Shown: positions 1 to 9,119 of the stretch, piece by piece
Layout of the letters: each line of letters begins with the position of its first letter
Numbering within the stretch: position 1 is the first letter of the stretch
Assembly: GCA_900642245.1 (NCBI GenBank)
Contig: CAAAJI010000548.1
Span: 1 to 17,676, forward strand
DNA from: Fragilaria radians
Taxonomy: Eukaryota > Bacillariophyta > Fragilariophyceae > Fragilariales > Fragilariaceae
Length of the DNA: 17,676 nt
Reading direction: 5' to 3'
Notes under the pieces: generated by a model
The model's input: only the letters and a program-made list of their open reading frames with translations
Databases searched by the model: none
What the model was told of the DNA's origin: nothing
Program-made: the position numbers and the translations under genes

Positions 1-1604
1 AGTGTGTCCATTCTTTGATTTAGTAAATACCTTGATAGCTCTTGCATCTGTTGCTGAAGTTGACGGAGAGTCAATATACTCTTTCCGTTTTGATTGGAAA
101 CAATTTGACGTTCTAGATCAAGAATACTTTGGTTCATCATCATCATGTGTTGATTAAGGGGGGTTTTCATTGGACTCTGTTGTAGCTGAGATTGTGTAAC
201 TTGGCCAGATTCTTGCTGTATGTTATGATGGTTTTGGTGGCCTTGCTGGTATAATATTTGTTTACGACGTTGTTGCATTTGCTGTTCAAATTGTGAAAGA
301 TTCTCAGCAGTGGAATTGGATTGCCCCATGCCTTGAGTTGCAGTTGAGGTGTTCTGCAGCTGGTGTTGGTTTAGGAAATCTTCACTAACGGGGAAAAAGG
401 ATTGTAACCAATCTGAAACTTGACTTTTCAATCTAGTTAAAATTGGAGCGTCCACGTTGATGACTTCCCCTGTCTTTGTCAAACCGGGTCGAAACTGATG
501 AGAATGACCGTCCTTTTGAAAACCACTCATTCCTTTTGGAGGTTCATTTCCAGTTTTCATTGGAACTCTTCTCACTTCCGACGGATTCATGGATGCGTTT
601 GGGATTTCTTGGTTACTTTGTGGCTCTTTCAATTGTTGAAACTCTAGTGGTTGACAAGGTTGCACCTTATGATTTTGACATTGTACTTGATCTTTCCCAA
701 GAATACTGTTTTGTGAATCATTCAAAATTCCATCCATCGTAACTTTTGCAGAAGTTTTATCATCCATTAACTTAGACTGCAAAAGAAAAGAGAAAATGCT
801 CGATGCTCTCTTCGTAATAGGCTCGGCTGGTAAAGGAAGTGGATCTCCTAGATCATCGGAATCTACAAGCATTTCCACTTTTGCTTTCTTGCTCTTTCTC
901 CATGGCCAAGAAGTGGAACTATTTAGATCGATCGGTGTCACATCATCTGCCTTTTCCTCCTTCGCATCTTCTATACAGGCCTGCTCAGTCTTTTCTTCTT
1001 CTTCCCCATAAGGAAGTGGATCTCCTAGATCATCGGGATCTACAAGCATTTCCACCTTTGCTTTCTTGGTCGTTTTCCATAGACAATAAGTGGAACTGTT
1101 TAAATCTATCGGTGTCACATCATCTGCCTTTTCCTCCTTCTCATCTTCTATACAGGCCTGTTCAGTCTTTTCTTCTTCTTCAGCAAATTCTTCCACATTC
1201 ATAAGTACTCTCGAGTCAATGGCGCCTTCATTTTCGCGATCCTTTTCTCGTAGCGCCTGCGATGTTTTATCCACTGCTTTTTTGAACGAAACTGGTATCC
1301 ATAATCCAGACTTCTTGTCGACTTCTAGAAATCTTCCCGGTGGATCTTGTTCTTGCACATGATTCACAATCGCTTTCGCGATTAATAACTTGGTATGTTT
1401 CTGTGACTTTTTATATAGCTCTCGATTGGATCTCACTAGCTGACGATACCAAGCATTTCCTAGATGATGATTGGTCAAGCCGCCTCTTCCGCAAAGGACG
1501 TCATGGTCATGAGGTGCTAACACAGGCTCCAACTGTTCCTCTGGTACTTCCGATGGCGGCGGCTCCGGCAGAGTCACAACAAATGGCTTCTTACTTTTCC
1601 TCAT
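1..1604 (-). CDS. DUF6824-domain protein, N-terminal 534 codons (runs off left edge)
   Basis: Reading the minus strand from an ATG at 1604-1602, one frame stays open for 534 codons to the window edge; an in-frame TAA lies shortly upstream and no earlier ATG intervenes, which fixes the start. Residues about 31-120 carry the DUF6824 pattern: DVLCGRGGLTNHHLGN near residues 35-50, then a YRQLV helix, IAKAIVNHV, the PPGRFL turn near 88-93, a GLW strand and a closing KTSQALRE. This domain is abundant in diatoms; its biochemical role is not established, and DNA binding is only a supposition. Residues 142-260 are two copies of an acidic 59-residue unit, and from about 270 the chain is rich in Gln, Asn, Ser and Met (for example QQMQQRRKQ), a low-complexity style common in nuclear regulators. 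The stop codon lies outside the window. Antisense reading frames on the plus strand here are shadows. Confidence 0.9.
   Translation of the reverse strand, partial: MRKSKKPFVVTLPEPPPSEVPEEQLEPVLAPHDHDVLCGRGGLTNHHLGNAWYRQLVRSNRELYKKSQKHTKLLIAKAIVNHVQEQDPPGRFLEVDKKSGLWIPVSFKKAVDKTSQALREKDRENEGAIDSRVLMNVEEFAEEEEKTEQACIEDEKEEKADDVTPIDLNSSTYCLWKTTKKAKVEMLVDPDDLGDPLPYGEEEEKTEQACIEDAKEEKADDVTPIDLNSSTSWPWRKSKKAKVEMLVDSDDLGDPLPLPAEPITKRASSIFSFLLQSKLMDDKTSAKVTMDGILNDSQNSILGKDQVQCQNHKVQPCQPLEFQQLKEPQSNQEIPNASMNPSEVRRVPMKTGNEPPKGMSGFQKDGHSHQFRPGLTKTGEVINVDAPILTRLKSQVSDWLQSFFPVSEDFLNQHQLQNTSTATQGMGQSNSTAENLSQFEQQMQQRRKQILYQQGHQNHHNIQQESGQVTQSQLQQSPMKTPLNQHMMMMNQSILDLERQIVSNQNGKSILTLRQLQQQMQELSRYLLNQRMDT
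828..1181 (-). repeat. 177-bp in-frame tandem duplication inside the DUF6824 gene
   Basis: Two adjacent copies of 177 bp (59 codons) run from 1181 to 1005 and from 1004 to about 828. Each begins with four Glu codons and KTEQACIED, continues through KADDVTPIDLNSST and KKAKVEMLVD, and ends DDLGDPLP. The copies are nearly identical at the DNA level, differing mainly around the centre (TYCLWKTT against TSWPWRKS), so the duplication looks recent. The length is a multiple of three and the frame is kept. Confidence 0.93.
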
Positions 1605-2883
1605 CGAGAACAAGGCTTGGAACGATTGGTGGACAGACGACAAATTGGAGGTCACTTAATTGATATTGATTAGCTTGAACCTGGTGAACTGGGAATGGCG
1701 GAAAATGGCATGTGTGAGCGATTAAACCTTTATTTCTCTAGGTACATTGGGGATAGGGTTTAGCGTCTTAATTTCAACATTAATGTTAGTGTTTATACAA
1801 TATTACGATAAAAGTTTAAGATCTTGATTACTGAATCTCATTGGGAAACTGCTAATCAAACCTAGCAATCGATCACAATGAGTATTTGTTCTTAGCACAT
1901 GCTGACATTGATACTATCATTAACAACATGATAAGGCTGTTTGACTCTCATGCTGGCAACAGAACTGCTTAGACTTTTGCTAAAGTGACTTTCAAAATAT
2001 TGCTCAAAGAAATTACCAATTGAATATGGCTTTGAAGTCTGCACATTAACGGGATAAAATCTCAAAATTCTTGATAAAAAAATTGGAAACAAGCAACAAC
2101 ATCAAATCATGATGCATGATCTTAAATGCAACCAAAATATAATCCGTAGGCAGCAAGAACAAAAAACATGACTTGCATGTTTCATTCTAAATAAAAAAAG
2201 CTAACAGATATTTTGATAAGCAGAGTAATCTGGATAAAATAACTCATCCAAAATAATAGGCTGATCTAAAAGAATACTATAATAACGAAAAATTATTCAA
2301 TCAAGACTCCACTCTTATATGATTAATAAACAAGAGTAGTCTGTCAAAAATTTCTAAGGAATAGAACACATTTTTCTACTTTCAGAGCAAGCCAAAGCAG
2401 AGCTCGAGACAATCGACTGTACCTCTATCACCCAGCAAAAGTGTTGTTCATAGAGTGTGGATGGATTGCATTATTGCACCTTCAGTGCCATCAATCATTG
2501 CGTATAGCCATTCAATAGCTAGAAGCGCTACTGCCTTATCGATTTAACAGACAAAAACAATGCACCGTCGCTTTTTGAATTTCATTTACCATAGATTTAG
2601 AAGTAGTGACCTTCACTCAATTACATAAATAAGAATGTCACCACATCAGGAGCATTATACTTCTTCCAGCAAACCTTATGCTTTCAATCTACCACATAGG
2701 TAGTGAATTGATAAGTGAATTTTATTCACATTGCATTTAGCCAATACTCACATCATTGATGTCATCGACCTTATGGATCTAGAATACCAGCGTGAAAGCA
2801 TGAACATTACCCATACATCAACACACAAGTAAAAACCAAACAAGGGAACAAACATTTCCTTCTTGAAAATATATAAATACATA
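1605..2883. other. Intergenic, AT-rich, mostly featureless
   Basis: This stretch holds the presumed promoter and 5' leader of the left-edge gene (immediately right of 1604) and then AT-rich sequence with stops in all frames. I see no RNA gene or clear promoter element. A minus-strand frame at 1892-2092 has no recognisable motif and overlaps a slightly more protein-like plus-strand frame, listed separately. Confidence 0.5.
1856..2026 (+). pseudogene. Possible short coding relic, unrecognised
   Basis: One plus-strand frame opens after a TAA near 1853 and reads protein-like for about 55 codons (HADIDTIINNMIRLFDSHAG is its core) with a single internal TAG near 1970, before a TGA near 2020. The composition, with charged and hydrophobic residues alternating, is more like coding than the surrounding AT-rich DNA. 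I do not recognise the family. It may be a piece of a mobile element or chance. Confidence 0.22.
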
Positions 2884-3328
2884 CAATTGAAAAAGTATCA
2901 AGTCCCAGTGATAATTCATAAAGGCAGCTCATGTAATAAAGCTACTTGCTCATTGATAGCAATAAGCATGACAAGGAACCAAATATAGATTCATATTGCT
3001 TATAACGTCAAGACGAGGAAATAAATCTCTCAATTCAAATAAGTATTAAGTCCTAGTAGAAATTTGTCATAGCAGCTCATGCAATAAAGTTACTTGCCCA
3101 CTGATTGCAATAAGCATGACAAGGAACCAAGTTTAGATGCATATTGCTTACAACTCCAAGATGAGGAAATAAAACTCTCAATTCAAAAAAGTATTAAGTC
3201 CTAGTATTAATTCATCAAGGCAGCTCATATAATAAAGGTACTTGCCCATTGACAGCAATAAGCATGACAAGTAACCAAATATAAATGCATATTGCTTAAA
3301 ACTGCAAAATGACAAAGTACATCTCTCC
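2884..3328. repeat. 148-bp tandem repeat, three copies
   Basis: Three head-to-tail copies of a 148-bp unit. The landmark GTATYAAGTCC recurs at 2895, 3043 and 3191, exactly 148 bp apart, and each copy also contains GCAGCTCATRYAATAAAG, a TTGC-rich middle and GCAATAAGCATGACAAG, then CATATTGCTTA. The copies are perhaps 85-90% alike by eye, and the last one decays toward 3328. None of the frames stays open, so this looks like a short satellite or a remnant of a repeat-bearing element rather than a gene. Confidence 0.92.
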
Positions 3329-3547
3329 CCTACGGAATTTGAATAACTATTTGGTTTAACAAAATGTATCTTCTATATTGATGCGATGCATATCACTTGT
3401 TATGGAACAATTTTGATGGTACTGTGAAAAGAAGGCAACCAGCTTGGGCATTTTACAAAGTATCAATGGAGAGAGTGACAATAAAATGCGTTGATATCAT
3501 GGCATAATATGTTTCTCTTAGCAGCCTTCATTTTTGAAGAATTGTAG
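3329..3547. other. Intergenic between satellite and hAT relic
   Basis: AT-rich sequence with no persistent reading frame; a 33-codon plus-strand frame near 3410-3506 has no recognisable motif. It may include more 5' sequence of the decayed transposon that follows. Confidence 0.35.
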
Positions 3548-4641
3548 GGAATTTATGAATACAACTCTCAAAATGTAGCGTCAACAATTAGAAATCATTG
3601 CCTTCACAAATACTCTTCTATTTTTAGCTCCTTCCAAGACTATAATGAAGAATAAAAAGAGCAAGATTTATTGGATGAGCAAAAGCACAAAAGTAGCTCG
3701 AAAAAGATAAGTAATGCATGCATTCCTATGTCTACAGCCAAACAAAATTCAATTATGAAAACATGCTTGATAAATAACGACAAATATTAAATGAAAGTTG
3801 CTGTTGGAAGTATCACCGTGAATAAAAATAAATCAAAGTGGTTACTATCAGATGCTATTGTTGACTTCATTCATGTTTACTCGCAAAGTAATTGTTCCCA
3901 TAGCATTTCATCAATTGAGAAAAGATTGCAAAAGCTGCTCAAATGAATTTGAAAGATTTGTGTCAAAAGATCAGCAAAGCAGCATGTGATCACTTACTAC
4001 CTTTTTTGGAGCCACTTATCTAAGTGCCCCCACAAGAAAAAATACCATATGATATTTTCACTGTTTCTTGGTCCTAGATTTGTTCGCTTAAAACATCTCT
4101 TGGATTTACATTTGCTTGAGAATGGATATAATCTGGACTACAAGATTGCATATTTGAAGCCAAATACATGGCAGATAAAAGATGAGCTTTTGGACTATAT
4201 AGAAGTTGCTGAAATTGCAGCAAATTCAATTCCTAAATCTAGTTGTGGGGAGTGCATTCACCTGCATGAAATTAAGAACCTATGTGGAGATGCAACCACT
4301 TCTGTTTCCCAAAGCACATTGTTGGAAAACATAAAGGCAGCAGCAAATGAGGAGCTAAAAATATTCATGAATTGTGCTCATGTCTAGATGTAAAACAGGA
4401 TGTGGATGCTCTTGCATGGTATGAGAGCGTAAAATACAAGGTGCCCAAGATTCCTTGAATGGCTACTTCCGTATTTTTAATTCTACCTAAACAAATCCAA
4501 GATGAGCGCCAGTTTTCTCTAGAAGGTGTAATTGGTTGAGCCCGTAAAACAAGTGTATCCTTTGAAATACTATCTGATCTTCTCGTTGATAGTCAACTCT
4601 TTGATGGGAACTTAAACATTCTAATCAATTGTCCTAGTTGA
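3548..4641 (+). pseudogene. Decayed hAT-family transposase
   Basis: A single plus-strand frame (GGA at 3548 onward) reads protein-like from 3548 to 4387 with only a few stops (TAA 3653, TAA 3788, TGA 3944, TGA 3950). After one frame change it continues from 4387 to a TGA at 4639. Two hallmarks support hAT. FSLFLGPRFVRLKHL at about 4052-4096 matches the LDPRfK motif of hAT transposases. The C-terminal part reads like the hAT dimerisation region: a WYESVKYKVPKIP stretch, then DERQFSLEGVIG, corresponding to the family's SSERvFSlaGxI, and a downstream helix ending LLVDSQLFDGN. An N-terminal RNHCLHKY near 3590 could be the tail of a BED zinc finger, which is weaker. The stops, one frame change and missing first exon say it is dead. 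Terminal inverted repeats and an 8-bp target duplication were not found by eye. Confidence 0.65.
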
Positions 4642-5227
4642 TCAGGTTGAACAATCAGTCTAAGCAATGACCTAGTTGATGAGGTTGATCAATTTTAGAC
4701 TAAACAAGGAAACTGAATGGTCACCAGGTCACCTGTAAAAAAGGTTCACGTGCAAAAATCAGATAGTCTGTTAAATTTACACTTACCTGCTTGGTCAATG
4801 TGCCTATAAGACAACAATATAGCATGTCAATGTGTCTGTAAGACAACAATGCAATACAAGCAGTTAGAATGAAAGGTAAGACTATCTTGCTTTAAAACCA
4901 GATAATTATTCATAAAATGAGCTTCCTGCTCCATTCATTTATTTTACTGGCACTTTACTGATTTTTGCATTTTCAATGGTTCACGTCGACGCTTTGGTAA
5001 AACCTCCGTCCATGTGTCATCTTCCTTGTAATCTTGTCCTAATTCCTTGCTGACATCATTGTCTGTGTCAACATATTCCAACATAGTCTATGCATTTCTT
5101 CGTCTACGGTATCGTTTGGAAGGAGAAAATGTCGAAGGATTTTTTTCGATTCTTAGCGATTCCATCCTCCATTCATGCTTTTGGAGCGATTGGCTGTCTG
5201 ATGTGAAGACTTCCATAATTTTCTAAG
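4642..5227. other. Intergenic: hAT 3' flank and promoter of membrane gene
   Basis: No reading frame of note. It contains an imperfect repeat of CCTAGTTGATNAGGTTGA at about 4633-4650 and 4671-4688, the 32-bp duplication listed next, and the presumed promoter and leader of the gene starting at 5228. I see no convincing TATA box close to that start. Confidence 0.5.
4794..4857. repeat. 32-bp tandem duplication
   Basis: GTCAATGTGYCTRTAAGACA begins at 4794 and again at 4826; both copies continue with ACAAT before diverging. Two copies of 32 bp in non-coding DNA. Confidence 0.85.
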
Positions 5228-8200
5228 ATGCCACTTAAAGATAAGCTTTCTTCTATTCCTGAAAGTGCATTCATGCATTTCATGAGGACTAAGGAGAAAG
5301 AATCAAAAGAGTCCTCTTTGGATTACACCATCCTCAGAGTTGTTGTGATGACACTTTCGCTTGTATTGTTGCTTCAACTCTTGCGACACAAACTCGATTC
5401 TATCGCAAGGCGAATGCCTCTTTTCAAAAGTGTATTAGAGGGAGTTTATGAAGAATGTAAGTACATTTTCAGCTAAGACTTTCTTCGTGTTGGATTCTTT
5501 GATGCAGAATCAACCCAAGTCACAGAATTAGCATATCTCCTATGATGTGTTCAAATTCAACTAATACTTGATTTCCCCGATATAGTGTCTTTATTGGGAA
5601 TCATTGAGCTTGCAATATATATTATGTCTAAGTTCGATGTTTCTTTACAGAAAAATGCATATTATGCATTTGCCGATGTCCATTTCGCGCTTTTCTTCAC
5701 TCCTCTGTTCAATGCATTCCAATCGTGCGTCATTGCATTTTTCATTTCTCGCAATTCGCGGAAGTCATGGGTTATTGCAGAGAATCAAGATACAGCCCAT
5801 TATGAAGAAATTCACGAGGAGTATAACTTTGCCAAGATCGATATTTCTCGGTCTGTTGATAGCATCAAACAATATTTTATTGGCGAATTTGATAGTCATG
5901 GAAACCCTCAGACTTCACCAAGTGACTCAGCTGAAAGGGGTCATGTTGACACTGCTACAAACGTTGCAAGTATTTGGGATGTTTTCATCCACTTAGTTCA
6001 GTTGCCTTGCCTGCATCGAAAATGTAAATCGCTTCGCCTACAAATTAGATTTCATGAATTGAGAAAATATTTCATTCAAGCAAATGAATTACCACTAACC
6101 TTTCCTTTGTCTGACTATTTGAAGCGCTGTGAGATGCATGTCTTGCATGAATTGGTTCATATCTCAATGTTCAAATGGATGATCCTGGCTGGAGCTGTGG
6201 ATTTGCTATATTTTCTTTTTGGTGTTCATACTTATATTTCGGATGGGAAAGGTGTGAATCTAAGCTATGTTATGTCTCTTTTTTTCTTTGTCTCCATTTT
6301 TCTCTTTATTTTGATATCTCTTGTCATGTGGAATAAGATAAACAACATCTTTCACACTACAATAAGCAACATGTTCAATCCACATAAATCAAAAGGGGAA
6401 AATGAAGGTACAGGTGATTTCCACAGCTTGAGATCAGAGGGTGAGGGAAAATCAAAGCAATTATCACTCTTCTGGGGTGGAAATACAAAGCACATTATTC
6501 ACTTGATTCAGTTCATGCAGTTTGGCTTTGCCTTGGCTTTTTCTACTTTACTTATATATTGGTTTGACATGCATCCCAAGGAAAACAAACACAACATTCC
6601 CAAAGTGTACTATTTGATATTTGTAACATTTTGCTTTTTATGCTTTGTTGCCATCATGTCTCATGTTATCCCATGCTTTACTATTTGTTCAAATTTTGGA
6701 TACTTAGTTGATAAGAAGCGATTAGATCAAACTCTGGCAAGGCATCATTTAGAAATGCTAGTGCAGGAACATCAAGATCATAACCAGAATATTGAAGAAA
6801 ACGAAACTGTACATCATCAACTTGGTCCAATAACACTTTCTCACGAAAACGACAATGAGCCGCAGTTATCCAAACCTACCAAATCATCATTACTTTACTC
6901 GTTTTTCAGTAGCAGAGAATACTTGAACTTCTCTGCCCTAGGGACAATGATCTGCTTTTCTTTAGTGGCAATGAGGTTAGAGGCTTTCATGATAGAAATG
7001 GGACCAATCTATGGTGTAAGCGATGATTGGCATTTCAAATCTAGTATATGCTTCTGGCTTGAAATCTCCTGCTTATGCTGCTTTCTATTTGGAGACTTTT
7101 TGGCATTGCTTACATTTAGGGATAAATCTTCATCTGTTGGAAAGGACCGTTGCTATTTTTGGGCTGCTGTTATCGATATAATCATTTGTTTCTCTTGTTT
7201 ACTACTTTTGTTTATTTCCCAACAAAAACGATGTTGCAATCAGATTGAAAACCGATTTCTGTTGGATAGTACAAAATATGATATTGTTGAATGCTGCCCT
7301 CCATTTGGCAATAGATTATACGGTGGCTTTGGTGCGCTGGAAATGTTAACTTCCATAATTGTTCTACGATTCTTTAGGTTTTGGGCGGTAAGAAAGATTC
7401 TAAACATATTAAATGCTGGCGCTGAGAAAAGTCAGGAAGAATCTCATGATCTCAAATTGAAGAAAAATGGTAACTCCCTTCATTCATTCGATTCATCACA
7501 TGAGGGTGATCATCATGATAGTGCCCACGGAACTCAGAATCTGCATGAAGAAACAGGTACAATCATTGACTTTTGGAGGACCGCTGTTTCAAAGCATCCC
7601 GATATTGTGGAGAAGTATGGCGAATTTAGTGGCTCACTTTTGAAGGCCATGCTTGGTATTCCAATTGTGAACGACACTAAAGAATACGATAAAACTACCG
7701 CATCTGATCATTTGCGAAGCAAGTCATCAAGCGCGGCTTTCATAGAAGCCTATGGATTTAAAGGTATGGAAAGTGAGAGTTATAGTGCAAACGAAGCACT
7801 TTATAGTACACAAAAGCCCTCTTTTCCGTGTCTGAAGAATCCATTGCTTAGTAAAAAGTACATCTTGGAGGATATCGAAATGTCTAGAGATTGGGAGTCA
7901 ACTGAAGATTTGGATTTCAATCAAGATATGACGTCAGAACTCGGCACCACTTTATCCCAAGTAAACTATTCTATGAAAGGAAAAACAAATGATAAAGAGA
8001 TGAATTCGAGACTCACCTCTAGCATTGCCTATGAAGAATGCATTGATGATGCTATAAAAGTTTCCGATTTTGTTTCTCCACATGAAAGATTGGTTCAAAG
8101 TATGCGCCGTTGCGATCGAAAAGCTCTACCCTTTCTAGATCGATGGGTCACAGTTGATGTAGTACTCACAAACAACGAAATTGTATACTTTGATGCTGCA

Positions 8201-8896
8201 GACTCAAATAAACTAAAAGAGGACAACAGTGATATCGAAAGGCGCATGAAAGAAGTTCATCAAAATTTAGTGTCTACCCAAGGAGGACAAGGACTTCGTC
8301 TCGGTGATGTCGCATTTGGTAGAAAAATCATTGGCAGAGAAGAATTGGCTAAGATTCAAGAAATTCATGTACATCGAATCATGTTGAATGCTGACATACC
8401 GCGGGAAAGTGAAGCGTCTAGCATGACAAGGACCGGTGAATATTGGGAGGACCCTGTCGTCACTGCAAATAATAAAGGTGACTCCCACATCATGGAGACA
8501 TGTCAGCGAATAAAGGAGCGACAGATAAAGGAGGATCAACTTATTCTGAAGACAGTCCATGGAATCCTCTTCTTGCGATTTCATGGTGATTTTGGCAATT
8601 GTGATAAGACTAGAGACACTATCATGAAAGAAGCCAAGGCAGGTGAACCAATTCACATGAATAATGCATTGCAGTGGTGTCAATCTATCGGTCGTCTTGT
8701 AGGTACCGAACGTTTGAAACAAGATCTTCCTCATTTTGGAGATAATACAAGCAATGAAATTCGAGATTATCTTACATTAGTTACACATCACAATAAGCTT
8801 GAAGGACAATGGCATAGGCTTAAGAATCTGGTATCATCACAACACCATTCGTACAACAGAGGCTTTGCACACAATAAGGATGGATTCTTCTCCTAA
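5228..8896 (+). CDS. MLO-like multi-pass membrane protein with extended C-terminal tail (two exons, 1179 aa)
   Basis: Join 5228-5456 with 5586-8896: 3540 bp, 1179 residues, TAA stop at 8894. Exon 1 gives the ATG start and helix TM1 (about residues 33-53); splicing creates the codon for Leu77 and the run VLEGVYEELSLLGIIELA. Further hydrophobic helices lie at about 77-93, 110-132, 271-293, 303-325, 379-403 and 417-441, then a second block of four at 521-545, 562-586, 599-620 and 655-678. The first seven resemble MLO proteins in order and local motifs: the EEL-LLG entry to TM2, a long loop before TM4, and LFWGGNTKHIIHLIQF, resembling the WFGRPRLLLFLIHF segment before the sixth MLO helix. The last helix has spaced Arg/Lys (671, 674, 679, 680). 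Residues 688-1179 are soluble; WVTVDVVLTNNEIVYFD (about 930-946), LILKTVHGILFLRFHGDF (about 1062-1079) and a final helix with NNALQWCQSIGRLVG suggest a split PH-like fold. Function is unproven; MLO proteins are linked to calcium and calmodulin. Confidence 0.85.
5457..5585 (+). other. 129-bp spliceosomal intron
   Basis: The intron starts with GTAAGT at 5457, a textbook donor, and ends with CCCCGATATAG at 5585. A branch-like CTAAT sits at 5561-5565, about 20 bp before the acceptor. It interrupts a codon after its first base (phase 1). Without splicing, exon 1 reads into a TAA at about 5474, and the long second reading frame would lack an ATG and its first transmembrane helix. Joining yields continuous sequence with a typical helix-loop-helix layout, which supports the model. 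Confidence 0.85.
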
Positions 8897-9119
8897 TATT
8901 ATCAGCAAGTTATTGGAAATATCACATTCGTTACGAGTTTTAGTTATTTGTTTGTTTAAGGTTATCCATTAGGGATATCAAAGATATCTAGATTATTTAA
9001 AACGGCTGACGTGGCTTTCCACTCTTTTGAGATTTCCAACATGCAATACTATGAGAAAATCCTTTTCAACCTTCATCTTTCATTGTTTCCCACTTTAATT
9101 TGGTCACTCCATCGTTCTC
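8897..9119. other. 3' flank of the membrane gene
   Basis: Non-coding downstream sequence, presumably holding the 3' UTR and poly(A) signal. A TGACGTGGC core, an ACGT-type bZIP-like site, occurs near 9006. Nothing else is supported. Confidence 0.4.

Noticed and set aside
476..1663. Plus-strand reading frames of 71-121 codons across the left edge
   Set aside because: They are antisense to the open minus-strand DUF6824 frame, are Ser/Phe-rich as expected for the complement of Glu/Lys codons, and their apparent repeats are the shadow of the 177-bp duplication.
2884..3328. CRISPR-like array
   Set aside because: The repeats are adjacent 148-bp units without unique spacers, and the rest of the window is eukaryotic.
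4382..4420. Cys-rich stretch MSRCKTGCGCSCM
   Set aside because: It resembles the Cys-rich end of some transposon proteins, but the neighbouring frame continues into the hAT dimerisation motif and explains the region better.
5604..5996. Plus-strand frame of 130 codons overlapping exon 2
   Set aside because: It is an out-of-phase shadow of the membrane gene.
8267..8734. Minus-strand frame of 155 codons
   Set aside because: It lies wholly inside exon 2 of the membrane gene on the opposite strand and shows no motif.
5228..8896. Defence or toxin system built around the membrane gene
   Set aside because: No nuclease, protease, NTPase or toxin motif is visible in the gene, and its neighbours are decayed transposons, so nothing supports a multi-gene system.
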